Part shown: positions 52,533 through 63,065 of the stretch, piece by piece
Position numbering within the stretch: position 1 is the stretch's first letter
Layout: every line of letters starts with the position of its first letter
Assembly: GCA_949751835.1 (NCBI GenBank)
Contig: CATKHK010000005.1
Location: forward strand, 186,001-250,000
Length of the DNA: 64,000 nt
Source of the DNA: Blepharisma japonicum
Lineage: Eukaryota > Ciliophora > Heterotrichea > Heterotrichida > Blepharismidae
Reading direction: 5' to 3'
Translations under genes and position numbers: made by a program
The notes under the pieces: generated by a model
What the model saw: only the letters and a program-made list of their open reading frames with translations
The model's database searches: none
Told to the model about the DNA's origin: nothing

Positions 52533-54518
52533 TTAAATTATAGCGCACTTTTTTTGAGGTTTTGCTTCCACTTTTTCTTCAACTTCAGGAGTTCAATCTT
52601 GTAAAACCTCACAAATATTTATTTTATTATGCAATTTCGCAAGCTCGAGAGCAGTATGCCTTTCATTACAGGTTATAGAAGTAGATGCTCCCCAATTAAT
52701 CAACTGCATTACGCTTTCTATGTGTCCATTAGCTGAAGCAGCGTGCAGAGCTGTGAATCCACGGGAATCCTGAACGTTAACTTGTGCTCCATGTTCATAA
52801 AAAAATGTCATCATTTCAATATCTCCACATTCAGAAGCACTTATAAATAAAGGTGTTTCATGCTCACAAACACTATTTGAGTCAAATCCTAGCTCAAAAA
52901 GATATTCTAACATTTTTTTGCTACCTTCATTATGATTATAAGCTAAAGATACTATACTTTTGTAAAGGCAGCAAATATTTGCAGATTTATTTTCTACAAC
53001 CAATTCTTTTTCTTTTTCTTTTATTCCCCAAGAAATCAATTTTTCTAATAATTTTGACGATTTTTTTAACTCATTATTGCTTACATAATATCTCGCCCCA
53101 TCGTAGACTCAATCAAATGGAAACTCATCCAAGCTAAAGTTGCCTGAAGAAAAAGCATAGTCAAGGATATTAGGATGAAAAATAAGTGGAGTCTGATGTT
53201 CAGGCCTACCATTAGATCATTCATTGCACTTCCAAAATGAAAACTTTTTGTGAATTAAATAAGAAAACAATTTAGTATTCTCATTCATAATAGCAATGCA
53301 ATAAGGATTGCAAAGGTAGGCATTTTCAAAAAAATTTAGCTTATGATAGCCTTCATCAGTAAATATATCTAATAAAGAGAAATCTCCGGTTTCGCATGCC
53401 ACTTTGGCCGCTGATGTTATAGCTACACAATTTCGAAAATCTCCATTAATATTGAACTTGATTTCTACATTCCCAGGATACCAAATATTACATCCAGAGT
53501 TCATGAGAAGTCTCACCAGCCATATCATGTTTTTGGAAATGGCTGCACTAAAGAATTCATGTGATAAGTTCGCTCCGCTTTTTATCATTATTCTGACTAT
53601 TTTCTCCAATAATTCCATATCTATATTTAGTTCGAGAAGCCGAATCAATGGGTTTGCTCATTCTTGTCTTTCCTCAAATTTAGATTCAATTAAACTTGAA
53701 TCTCCACCATGTTTTAATCACTCCTCTAACTTACTTGTGCTTTCTTCCTCAATAGTATTTTTTAAGATTTCACCAAGATTCTGAGTAACTACTCTTATGC
53801 CTTTATTTCTTATCACTTCTATGGCATTATTTGGCTCTTGAACTGATATAAATAAAGTCTTTAGATTTGACGATAAAATGCAATTAAGGGCTTCGGAATC
53901 TGTTTCAATATCTCTCAAATCTGAGCAATTGCTTAAATCTAGGAATTCCAATTGTTTAAATCCTGAAATTATGAAGGCTATTTGGCTTTTAGATGCAGCA
54001 GTGTTGCCTGCGTACAATTTTTTTAGATTAGGGAAAAGCTTGATAAAATATTCAAAATCGATATATGGATAATATGTATTAGTATAGTCATCATAATGCT
54101 GTTGCACTAAATTGGTAATTCTTAATTCTTCAACTTTGCAGAATGAGTTTTCATTTCTATGTTTCATCTTGTAGTTGCAGATCCTATAGATTCAAGATCC
54201 AAAGTCTGAGTAATGGCAGCTAGATAAGTTCAATATTTTGGGCTGTGAAGCGTTTATAACTTCCATAAAACTTTTTGAAGGATGCAAACAAGAGCCCTGA
54301 AAATTCAGCTCATTTAGTTTCCATTGTGATAGAAATTTCATCCTACATTTCCAAACTTTTTTTGAAATCATATTGTAGCCTTTTAATGTGCCAAGGTGAA
54401 AGGAGTTTTTCATGGCTCTATATCATTCTTTGCAGACTAAGGATAATTGATAGATTTCGTTTATAGGACCGACTAAAGTTAGAATCCCACAAAGTAAAGA
54501 GTGAGGAATTTTCTCCAT
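52533..54518 (-). CDS. F-box/LRR/ankyrin protein, copy 4, with CAII end
   Basis: 661 residues when TGA is Trp. F-box 4-45 (IPHSLLCGILTLVG, LSLVCKEWYRAM), leucine-rich part (LFPNLKKLYAGN, LEFLDLSNCSDLRDI), ankyrin repeats at about 553-645 (TPLFISASECGD, GFTALHAASANGH). Ends QKKCAII. It follows the intact kinesin on the same strand after 166 bases, and the family leader lies within that spacer. Has unique changes such as VQQHYDDYTNTYYPYIDFEY in the middle, so it is neither a recent copy of copy 3 nor of copies 1/2. Confidence 0.85.
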
Positions 54519-54684
54519 ATTAAATTAATAACACCCAAAAAATTCTGTTCAGAATAGAATAGTCTTTTGCAATTTAAAAAAGTAAATCGAAATTGTCATC
54601 ATTAAGAATAGTTGATTTTAAAGCATCTCTTTGAAATAACTATAAATTCATATATTTATTAATATTATTTTCATTAAAGAACGA

Positions 54685-57600
54685 TTAAAAGATTAAACAA
54701 GCGCATGAGCCTCTTTTTACAGTTTGCACTTTGACCACTGGTGGACTATCTGCTTGATTCACAATAATTACTTCTCCACCACTTCTTTTAGCGAGCTCAG
54801 CTTTCAAAATCCTTATTTCTTCTTCTTTCCTCATTAATTCGTCTTCCAATGCTGAAGACTTCCCTGGGCTGCTTACCATTTTTGACAATTCTTGAGGACT
54901 TTTAGGGTTAAAAAGATCAGCACCAAGCTCTTCTTCAATATCTAAATTCGCCATTCCCGGATTCAAATTTATTCCTGTCTTCACAATAGCTTTATTCACA
55001 TTCGCCTTAAGCTTATTTAACTCTCTTTGTTTCATTTCTTGTGTGATATCTCCATGAACAGCTATAGCCAGCGCATGATTTAAGAACTTTTCAGCGATTT
55101 CTGTGGTCAGATCAATATTGTGAGTTTTCAAGTAATTAAAATGTGGGTTTGTGGTAGTCTCCATGCATTTTTCAGTTGAAAACTCTTCTTCAGAGACCAT
55201 ATCAAGCCTGTATTTGCAGAAAATTCCTGTGCTAAAAGCATCTGGGACGTCTACTGCCTCACTAATACTAATTGTTAGATTAAGCTGCTTTCCTGCAAGT
55301 TCTTTAAGATTGTCGAAATCACTTGTAGATGCTCCTTCAAGCCCAGGCTCTACTGCTACTTTTAATGACCCTCTTCTTGAGCCTCTATCATCAATAATAG
55401 GAATGAAGTCTTCATCAAGGCTCAATAGGTGATAAATCACGTCTAAATACACATAAGCGTAGCCAATCAATCTATAAGTGTCTCCTAAACTGTCAAGTTT
55501 ATCAGAAAATGGGTCATAGCCGATATCAATTTCAGAAGGCTCAGCGCCTAAAGAGAGCTGATTACAAATTTCCTGCATATCCACAAGTCTAGCTTCCAGC
55601 TTCTCCAGTGGCCATTTTATTTGGAAATCATCTGAAAGGCCTGGATAGGTAACTCTTATTCTTACCTTGGTACTTGTAAGGCCAGTCCCAACACCTGTAC
55701 GGCCTGGGTCAGCTTCTCTATATAGCTCAGGTTGGAAAAGCGCATTTTTCCCAAGTACAACTGCACGCTCATTAGCTTCATTTATCTGCTGAATTGCATT
55801 GGTCAGCATTTTTTTCAGCCTTTCAAGGGCGTTTCTTTCTTCTTCATGCTGCTTCATTTTAATTTCTTTTTCCCTGATTTCTTCTTCCATAGCTCTCTGC
55901 CTTGCTTTTAGCTCTGCTTCTTTATCAGCCAAGGCTTTTTGTGTAGCTGAGTCTTCGTTTTTCTTAGATTTTATTAATTTTTCAAGCTGCATTCTTTCTT
56001 CATCCATTTTTTTCCTAGCTTCTTCCCACTCTGCTTCAAGCTTTTTTCTCATTTCCTCTTCTTTAGCCTTAATTTCTTCATCTTGATGTCCAAGGAGCAC
56101 TTTAACCTGTTCTTCATTAGCTTCATTGACAGCTTTTTCCCAATCAAAAGGAGTTCCACCTAATTCATCAGGGTCAATAAATAGGAAATAATTGTGATTT
56201 CCAAAACGAATTCTGTCTTGATGATTAAGCAAAGTTTCCTCAGTCAATATTTTCCCATTTAGCATTGTTTTCAAATTGGGGTCTTGTGATGGAATTATTT
56301 TGTATTCATCATTTTCATATACAACGACACAGTGATCAATTCCAACTCCTAGCCCTTCTATAATGATGTCAGGTGGTGAACCTGGGTTCTTTTTACCTAT
56401 CACATTTCTTCCAGGCTTAAATTGGTGCTTGATGTAGCCTGATAACAAAGGGTCTTCATTTAAATTCGAAAAATGCGGTTTTGTTATTTTTTCAGGTTCT
56501 TGCTGTACAGGTGCCACTATACGTGGCTTGCTGCCATGGTCCCTCAGCCTGTCTTGCCATGTTTTTTCAGCTTCTTCTTTAGCTTTCCTCAGTTCTTCTA
56601 TTTGCTTCTCATACTCTTTTTTGGTTTCTTCATCCATTCTTATCACTTCTGCTCCAGGTGATGCCTGAACATACTTTCCTTCAATCATAGCTTTAAGCCT
56701 TTCATTTTCTTCTTTAAGCTCCCTAATAAGCTTTTCTTGAGGGGTTTCATTGATTACAGCAGCGTTTTTAATTGACTTGACAGCATCAGCATATCTAAGC
56801 GTGCTCATAGTTTCATCATAATTGAACGTAGCTGGCGAAATAGCAGCGATCATAGTAGTCATACTATTTCCACCAAGCGCGTTTTGGAGGATTCTGGTCA
56901 GCTTGGATTCTCTGTATGGGATGACCTCACCTTTGCCTAACTGTCCAGATGAGCGTTTTGCAAGTGAAGTAATGACTTTTCCAAGAGTTGATAAAGATTT
57001 ATTGATATTACTACCTTCTTGAAGACGGTCTCCAGTTGCACCAGTTTTTGAGGCTCTTTCAGAGCCTGCAAGATCAACAAGGTTGATGTTGCTTTGTTTG
57101 CGGTTTAGAGGTTTCCCGGTTTCTTCATCATAAAAGATTTGGGTAAAAGAAATAGTCAGAACTGTATGGGCTCGAGAGCTAGTTGCATTCATTTGAGTAG
57201 CTGCAACTGTACGACTCTTGTTGCCTTTATCTAAAACTGCTGAGATTTCTTCATAAGATGTGCAAACTTCTTCTGTCTGATCTTCAACAAAAACACCTCT
57301 TTTAGGGTCTTCTCTAATTTTTAGTCCTCCTTTTACTCTGTTTTGTGGAGGCTGCAACAGATCTTGGACTTGCTCATTATAAATTTCAAGCATACTCGCC
57401 GCGACCTTGCATTCTATATATGGTGAAGCTCTATCATTTATTCTTCTGAAAATTTCTTCACAAGCGATTGGGATGATTCCTTTATTATTTCCATATCCTA
57501 CCATAGAGTAAGATTTTCCTGAGCCTGTCTGTCCATATGCAAATAAGCAGCAATGGTAACCTTCCCATGCGTTATCAAGAACACCAATTCCAATGTCATT

Positions 57601-57855
57601 GAAAACCATCTGCTGATCTGCATACCTAGACCCTGGGCCATCTTTTCTGAGAACTCCAGTTTCAGGGTCTTCTTTGGATCCATCATGAGACCAATAGCTA
57701 TAGTCAAAAAAGAATTCTCTGTTTGTGCCTTGTTCTCTATTCCAAACTTTGGTCATCTGGCCTTGCATGTCTACACAAAGCTCAGCACCTTCTTCACGCT
57801 CACGACTATTGAAAGGTCGGACTCTGACTGCAACTTTTACAGCTGAAGCTGCCAT
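54685..57855 (-). CDS. Kinesin-3 motor with FHA domain and C-terminal CAAX box
   Basis: Plus-end-directed microtubule motor of the KIF1/Unc-104 class. 1056 residues: motor domain 5-375 with P-loop GQTGSGKS at 108-115, switch motifs NATSSRAHT and DLAGSERAS, and the neck after SIKNAA; coiled coil 385-430; FHA domain about 470-575 (GRNVIGKKN, NGKILTEETLLNHQDRI); coiled coil 590-690; a beta-rich middle; and a final heptad region. It lacks the usual C-terminal PH domain and instead ends SCACLIF: CLIF is a CAAX box (Phe favours geranylgeranylation) with a second Cys that could be palmitoylated. So cargo membranes may be bound by lipid. All codons standard. Divergent from the SAXO gene. Confidence 0.95.
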   Translation of the reverse strand: MAASAVKVAVRVRPFNSREREEGAELCVDMQGQMTKVWNREQGTNREFFFDYSYWSHDGSKEDPETGVLRKDGPGSRYADQQMVFNDIGIGVLDNAWEGYHCCLFAYGQTGSGKSYSMVGYGNNKGIIPIACEEIFRRINDRASPYIECKVAASMLEIYNEQVQDLLQPPQNRVKGGLKIREDPKRGVFVEDQTEEVCTSYEEISAVLDKGNKSRTVAATQMNATSSRAHTVLTISFTQIFYDEETGKPLNRKQSNINLVDLAGSERASKTGATGDRLQEGSNINKSLSTLGKVITSLAKRSSGQLGKGEVIPYRESKLTRILQNALGGNSMTTMIAAISPATFNYDETMSTLRYADAVKSIKNAAVINETPQEKLIRELKEENERLKAMIEGKYVQASPGAEVIRMDEETKKEYEKQIEELRKAKEEAEKTWQDRLRDHGSKPRIVAPVQQEPEKITKPHFSNLNEDPLLSGYIKHQFKPGRNVIGKKNPGSPPDIIIEGLGVGIDHCVVVYENDEYKIIPSQDPNLKTMLNGKILTEETLLNHQDRIRFGNHNYFLFIDPDELGGTPFDWEKAVNEANEEQVKVLLGHQDEEIKAKEEEMRKKLEAEWEEARKKMDEERMQLEKLIKSKKNEDSATQKALADKEAELKARQRAMEEEIREKEIKMKQHEEERNALERLKKMLTNAIQQINEANERAVVLGKNALFQPELYREADPGRTGVGTGLTSTKVRIRVTYPGLSDDFQIKWPLEKLEARLVDMQEICNQLSLGAEPSEIDIGYDPFSDKLDSLGDTYRLIGYAYVYLDVIYHLLSLDEDFIPIIDDRGSRRGSLKVAVEPGLEGASTSDFDNLKELAGKQLNLTISISEAVDVPDAFSTGIFCKYRLDMVSEEEFSTEKCMETTTNPHFNYLKTHNIDLTTEIAEKFLNHALAIAVHGDITQEMKQRELNKLKANVNKAIVKTGINLNPGMANLDIEEELGADLFNPKSPQELSKMVSSPGKSSALEDELMRKEEEIRILKAELAKRSGGEVIIVNQADSPPVVKVQTVKRGSCACLIF

Positions 57856-57956
57856 GTTTTAAAGTATAGAGGAATTAGTTATTTTAAACTAGTAGGTTCA
57901 CTTTTAGTATCTTTATTTTTAGGAGTCATATATTGTAACTAAATTACCTCTAAATA
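57856..57956. promoter_or_regulatory. 101-bp bidirectional promoter of kinesin-3 and SAXO genes
   Basis: Two ciliary genes start on either side. A near-copy exists at 52349-52470, so conserved strings between the two (TTTTAAAGTATAGAGGAATTA, TCATATATTGTAA/CAATTAAATTA, CTCTAAATAATRGAGAGAG) mark either recent shared origin or constrained sites. Confidence 0.55.
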
Positions 57957-58760
57957 ATGGAGAGAGTAAATTCAGTTGACTGTGAAACAAAGTTGGAACT
58001 GCCTCAAGCAGTAAAAGAATGCCCTTTAAATAGTCAAGAAATCCCTCCTGTAAGTGATGCAGAACATTCAGTGAAGCACTGCTATTGCCACCACTGTACT
58101 TGCGGATTCCACCAATGTCCAGCTGATCTTATCAGCAAAAGACCATCAGCAAGAGATGCTTGGATTTCTCGGTATCGAAGAGAATTCACTAAGCCAAAAT
58201 CTCCATCATCAATAAGTCCTGAAAGTTGAAAGAAAATATCAAAAAGCTACGTGCCTAAGTTTGATGGTCTAACTACACAAAAGGCAGATTATATTAATTA
58301 CGGTAGTTATGAGCCTGCAAAAACTGAGAGGGTTATCAGAGAGCCTCAAAATTTAAAGTCCTCATCAATGTCCTCTTATAAGAGTGAATTCATTGATTGG
58401 AAAGGCGGAGATACTGTCCATGTAAAAGTATCACCCCTTCCTTATAGAGGAGACATGGTAAAGTGAAGTCACAATTCAATTTATCGTGAAAATTACAGGC
58501 CAACCTCAAACCATATAAAAAATATGATAGCTCGCTCAGCAACCCCTCCACCTTTTCCATCAATCTTTAGAGAAGAGCCTCAATCAATTCAAAAGACGAG
58601 CTACAAGAACCTATCATCGCAGTCTTCTATCTTAAACAAGATTATAGAGAGACCCAAAGAAAGAACCAGTACAACCCCAACCCCTGACAAACATTTTTCA
58701 ACTGTTTATAGGTCGTCATACAAAGAAAGCAAATTTTTGCCTTTAACTCGTCTTAGATAA
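57957..58760 (+). CDS. SAXO-type (STOP/MAP6-related) axonemal protein
   Basis: Stabiliser of axonemal, centriolar or cortical microtubules in its family (SAXO1/FAM154). 267 residues with two TGA-coded Trp. The N-terminal hallmark is CYCHHCTCGFHQCP at about 43-56, matching the CxCxxCxCGRHxCP of SAXO proteins. Repeated Mn-type modules follow: FDGLTTQKADYINY, SSYKSEFIDWKGGD, and STVYRSSYKESKF at the end, with proline- and serine-rich linkers. Short for the family (fewer modules than animal forms). Divergent with the kinesin-3 gene; both probably serve cilia. The C terminus lies 21 bases before the next gene. Confidence 0.85.
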
Positions 58761-58781
58761 TTTGTAATACAATAATATAAA

Positions 58782-59256
58782 ATGGATTATGAAGCTCTCA
58801 AGGCACATCAAGTTGCTCCACCTAAGCAGGACTTTATGATAAGAATTCTAAGCTTTATTTGTGGATTTGGGATGCTAGGGTTATGCGCCTATAACTTTTG
58901 GTTTTTCAAGGTTCGTGTCCCTATTGATATTTTTCTACCAGTTTATTACGGGTATCTGATAATTTAGACTATTTGGGCTTATGATGATGGCAGCTGAAAT
59001 CAGATCTAAGTGTATAGAAACTTATGCAAGATTTTTATGCGAAACTTTTGGGAAAGGAATGTTCTTTATATTGTAAGGATTGATATAGAGCGCTGGGACG
59101 TTGTGCATTAGATCAAAATTCATGTAAATTATATGCAGAGGGCAATATGGAATGGCAGCATTATGCATAGGCATTGGGATATTTATTTTGTGCTGTCGGC
59201 CAGTAAAGCAAAACACAACAGCATCTGATCCTCCAGAATCACAGTTTCTTGCTTAA
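58782..59256 (+). CDS. COPI-associated membrane protein, three mini-introns
   Basis: 141 residues from four exons (58782-58951, 58968-59072, 59091-59123, 59139-59256). Four hydrophobic helices: about 20-35 (LSFICGFGMLGLCAYNF), 48-65 (IFLPVYYGLFGLMMM), 85-97 (GKGMFFIFAGTLC) and 105-120 (GMAALCIGIGIFIL). The GKG.FFIF.GTL block is characteristic of the COPI_assoc family, Golgi-linked tetraspan proteins. The three introns are each needed: without them stops cut every helix. Ends with a soluble tail (PVKQNTTASDPPESQ). The start Met is 20 bases after the SAXO stop. Confidence 0.82.
58952..58967 (+). other. 16-nt intron 1 of the COPI-associated gene
   Basis: GTATCTGATAATTTAG. Contains the in-frame stop; removal joins VYYG to LFGLMM. 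Confidence 0.85.
59073..59090 (+). other. 18-nt intron 2 of the COPI-associated gene
   Basis: GTAAGGATTGATATAGAG. A 16-nt end at the first AG would break the downstream frame, so the second AG, giving 18 nt, must be used. Longer than the usual 15-16 nt. Confidence 0.7.
59124..59138 (+). other. 15-nt intron 3 of the COPI-associated gene
   Basis: GTAAATTATATGCAG. Contains the stop of the unspliced frame; removal joins RSKFI to GQYGMA. Confidence 0.85.
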
Positions 59257-59786
59257 AATTAGATAATACGAATAGGTTAATATTAGCATTTAATAGTATT
59301 TACTATCTTAATTAAATTAAAAATATTTTCCCACTTTTTTTGTTTTACCGATGAAGAAATATATATGGCGTTTCCAGAACTTAATAAAATGACAGTGAAA
59401 ATCGCAAAATTTATAGTTTTAAGATTATTTTAAGATTTCTATACAAAGCTAAAGGCTTAAATAGCTTAAATTTTACATAAAATTTAAAATAAGTTATTAT
59501 ATAAAATTTTCTTAAAATAAACAAAATCAATGCTAAGACAACCGCAAATAAATTCTAATATTGAGCTTGGCACTTATGCTAGTCCCTCGAACCATAAAAA
59601 AAATTGTAATAATTCATTATAATTTTAAAAAATTTTTGATTATTGCTTATTGAAGGAGGTTTCAAAATGGTAATAAAAATTTTATCTTTCCACACAATAA
59701 ACTAAATTCTGAGGAGTTATAATTTCCATCTTAATTAAAAAATCATTCAGAATTCTCCATGTTAAACCATAAAACAATAAAAATAA
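59257..59786. other. 530-bp A/T-rich spacer
   Basis: No coding frame or repeat. A short GGTTCGAGGG-like string on the minus strand near 59585 was considered and rejected as a tRNA T-arm. Confidence 0.6.
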
Positions 59787-60530
59787 ATGTCCAGCTTATC
59801 AAAATCAGCAAAAGTATCAAGTTTAAATTCCATCCAAAACCATAAGATCATCCCTACAGCTGATGATTTAATTTTGTCTATTTCATCAGCTATTTGTTCA
59901 ACAATCAGGGAATCCAATTCAAAGTTGAAAGAAAATTTCTTTTTCACTGACATACAGTTCAGTGAATATTTTTTTAACTTTGAAAATTACGAAGATTTAA
60001 GCAAGCAAAAGAACGAAACAAGGCTAGAAAAGGTATTTAGCCTTTTTCAATGACTACACAAAACTTTGAAGATCAGCCAGGAGTGTTTCATATTGATCAT
60101 GATATACATAAAAAAATTTTTGTCATATACCGAAATTCCACTGCTAAATGACAATTGGGAAAATATTGCCTTGATCTCGACACTAATATCCCAAAGAGTG
60201 TCTGACAACAACTTCATGTGCGCATCGATCTTCGTAGAGTACTTTCCTCAACTTTCCTTAAGAGAAGTTGAATTTATGGAAATAGATTTCCTCAATAGAA
60301 TTGACTACAATTATAAGATTGAAAAAAAAGAGTACTTGGAAATGGTAACGTTCCTTCAAGATGCTTATAAATCTTACATGACTTTTTCATGGGAAATTGA
60401 TGTTGAAAAAGTCGATAATATCTTAAAAAGATCGCAGTGGCTTTCAATACCTGAAGAAGATAACAATTCAAATTTTATTTGCAAATCAGATGCAATGTCA
60501 TTTATTGACTTAGAAGAAATTGAATTATAA
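59787..60530 (+). CDS. PHO80/cyclin-Y-like cyclin
   Basis: 247 residues with one TGA-coded Trp at about 89 (LFQWLHKT). The cyclin box spans about 75-185: ECFILIMIYIKKFLSY (helix 2, with the partner-binding Lys), NWENIALISTLISQRVSDN and EVEFMEIDFLNRIDYNYKI, where FLNRIDY (usually FLxxIxY/F) is a signature of PHO80-like and cyclin P/Y proteins. These partner with a CDK-like kinase in nutrient or cell-cycle control. The length agrees with the class. No destruction box seen. The start chosen is the first Met of the open frame. Confidence 0.88.
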
Positions 60531-61299
60531 GATACATTATGGATAAATAATACACTAATACAGTACTTTTTCTATAAATATTCATGCTCTTTTCATCTTA
60601 ATTTAAAAAATTCCTTAATCAGAATATGTAAAAAAACCAAAATGAATTGAAATATTCATTAGGATATTGGCAACTCTTAATTATTATCCAATTTTAAATT
60701 TCCATTGGCTTTATTTAAGCTATACATTGAAATTTAAAATATTTTTGGCTTATCGCTAAATTTTATATTTTAAAAAGTTTTTATTTTGCTTTTTTAATTT
60801 TCTACTTACCTATAAATAGCTTTTGGAGGCTTTTAGCCATCTCAAAATATAATAAATTGCATAGTAAGCCAATATAACTTTGATCCTCCATGCTGTGAAA
60901 AGCAAGTTTGTTTATTTTGATAATAAAGTTTAAATTTGCAATAAATTAATATCAAAATTCAAAAATCTCGTAAATTAGTGTCTGAATATCTAGTTTATTT
61001 TCACAATGTTACTACATTTAAATCTTAGTTTAGGTTTTGCAAATTATTTTACCTTAAAATCAAAATTTAAATTAAAAAGAATTTTGATTTCAAAATTAAC
61101 CAAGACTTCAAAATTATAAACTATTCTCAAGCTACTTATTTTGGTTAAATTCAGCAATTTCAAATTTATATTTCTCTTCAATTTTCATTGTGATAGTTTT
61201 CCTTTTTATTTCTAAAAGCGAAACTGTTCTCCTAACCACGGATAATAAATTAGGCTTATCCTTAAAAATTTTTCTCATCACAAATCTCTACTTAGTTTC
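60531..61299. other. 0.8-kb A/T-rich spacer
   Basis: No coding frame, RNA gene or repeat that I can support. Confidence 0.6.
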
Positions 61300-61329
61300 T
61301 TGTCTTAACCCATCCACTGTTGTTATGTC

Positions 61330-62917
61330 AATTAATTTCGGTAAGCAATTCATATAAATCGACTTTTGGGTTTGTTTATTCTCCATACACCTCAACTACT
61401 TCGGCAGCTCAATATGCTGAAACTACAACAAACTCTATAGGAAGAACACAAAATCCAACTATTTATTAAACTGCCTCATCAAGTTCTGAAACCCCATCAT
61501 GGGGAATTCAATTTACCATTCCAGATGATGGAACTTACGTATTGATTCTTCAATTCGCAGAAATAATTTACACAGAATCAAATAAAAGAGCATTTACAGT
61601 AGGATTAGGAACAAATTACATTTTAAAAGCAGATTTGGACATATATTTAGAAGCTGGAGCTTTCAATGCTTATGATATATTTATAAGTTTAGAAGTCAGT
61701 GGTGGAGCTGCATATATAAATGGCAGCCCTATTATGGATCCATACGAAAGTTTCACGATTTATTTTGTTAATTCAGGAATTGGAAATCCAACAATTTCAG
61801 CTTTATTTTGGTGAAGGGAGATTGTAGTATTGCGGACAATTGCAATATGCGCTATGACGAAAATTGTGCAGAGTGTAATAAATCTACAGCTACATGTAAA
61901 GCCTGTATTTCAAATATGATTATTATTAATGATATTTGTCAGTGTCCATCTAATACCTATTATAATTCTGCAGCAATATCATGAGAAGTTTGTGATAATT
62001 TATGCGAAAATTGTGAAGGCTCAGCAAAATTTTTATGTGACACTTGCAATTCTCAAAATTACCTAGTTTCCAATATTTGTTTAAGGAGCTGCCCTTACGG
62101 ATTTTCAAGGGATGCCGTGAAACTACTTCTATTTCAATAAATTCACATTTTGATGGAGATTTTACAGGGACTTATAATAGGAATATTTCGAACAGGAGCA
62201 AGTGAAAATAACTGTTCCTTTTTCAATTCTCCAGAAACGACAGATCCAATTCCAGCCAAAAATAGAGGACTTTACTTTTCTGGAGAAAGCTATTTAGTAT
62301 CATATTTTGATATTTATTTTTCACTTAATTTTTCGGTGGGGTTTTTGGTGTGATTAACCCCTACTTCAAAATCTGTAGTCTTTATGAAGCACGGCAAAGA
62401 TAATAGAATTAGAATTTTGACAACCGGGATGATTGTAATATATTTAGAAAATGAATTAGAACAAACAACTTTTGCTACTTTAAGCAGCATGAGTCCAAAA
62501 ATTGGAGAATGAGTGCATTTTTCTTATGCAGTGGAGGGATACTTCTACAGACAACGCAATTATCTTAGGCGAGGCTGTAAACTCAAACCTTGATGGTTTT
62601 ATCTATGTATTTCATCTCTGGAATACTGCAGTGACTGATTTCAGCACGGATTATTTGAATGACTCATGCGGAAATAGAAAAATAGCGAACTGTCTTTGGT
62701 CTTGCACTCTAGGAGAGTGAATAGATGATAACGGTGTTGCAACTTCTTGCGATACTTCATGCTCTTATGGATGCATAAGGAATGGATCTTGCAATATTTG
62801 CTATGACCCTTTATGCAAAGTTTGTAAGAGTTTTGGTGAAGAATTGTGCGATCAATGCATAGCAAATGCTTCAGGCTCACCATGCCGCTTCGATTACACT
62901 TATACAGTTTCATAAAC
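61330..62917 (+). pseudogene. Decayed malectin/Cys-rich/LamG-like surface-protein gene
   Basis: The pieces, in order: a malectin-like domain (FVYSPYTSTTSAAQYAETT..., then SWGIQFTIPDDGTYVLILQF and KGDC), a Cys-rich furin/EGF-like part (CAECNKSTATCKAC, CENCEGSAKFLCDTC), a jelly-roll/LamG-like part (GLYFSGESYLVSYF, NLDGFIYVFHLWNTAV) and a second Cys-rich part (CSYGCIRNGSCNICYDPLC). The frame breaks at least four times, and a TAA lies in the malectin part where the family has Gln (LYQTA). No proper start or signal peptide remains. Ciliate malectin and furin-like proteins are usually surface receptors; this copy appears dead. Confidence 0.8.
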
Positions 62918-62972
62918 ATAGTTTAAAATGGCAGGTCCTTCATAATGTTTGGCGAATAAGTCTACAACTTCT

Positions 62973-62997
62973 TGAAGAAGAAGAAGAAGAAGAAAGC
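62973..62997 (+). repeat. Short GAA microsatellite
   Basis: Seven or so GAA units, not inside any gene that I can support. Confidence 0.8.
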
Positions 62998-63065
62998 ATT
63001 TATTACCCTGTGCTATTGATATGATGCTTCATTTTGATTGATTCTGATTGCTTCATTATATTACT

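Noticed and set aside
59575-59600. Minus-strand GGTTCGAGGG as tRNA T-loop
   Set aside because: No complementary stem and no cloverleaf within 90 bases.
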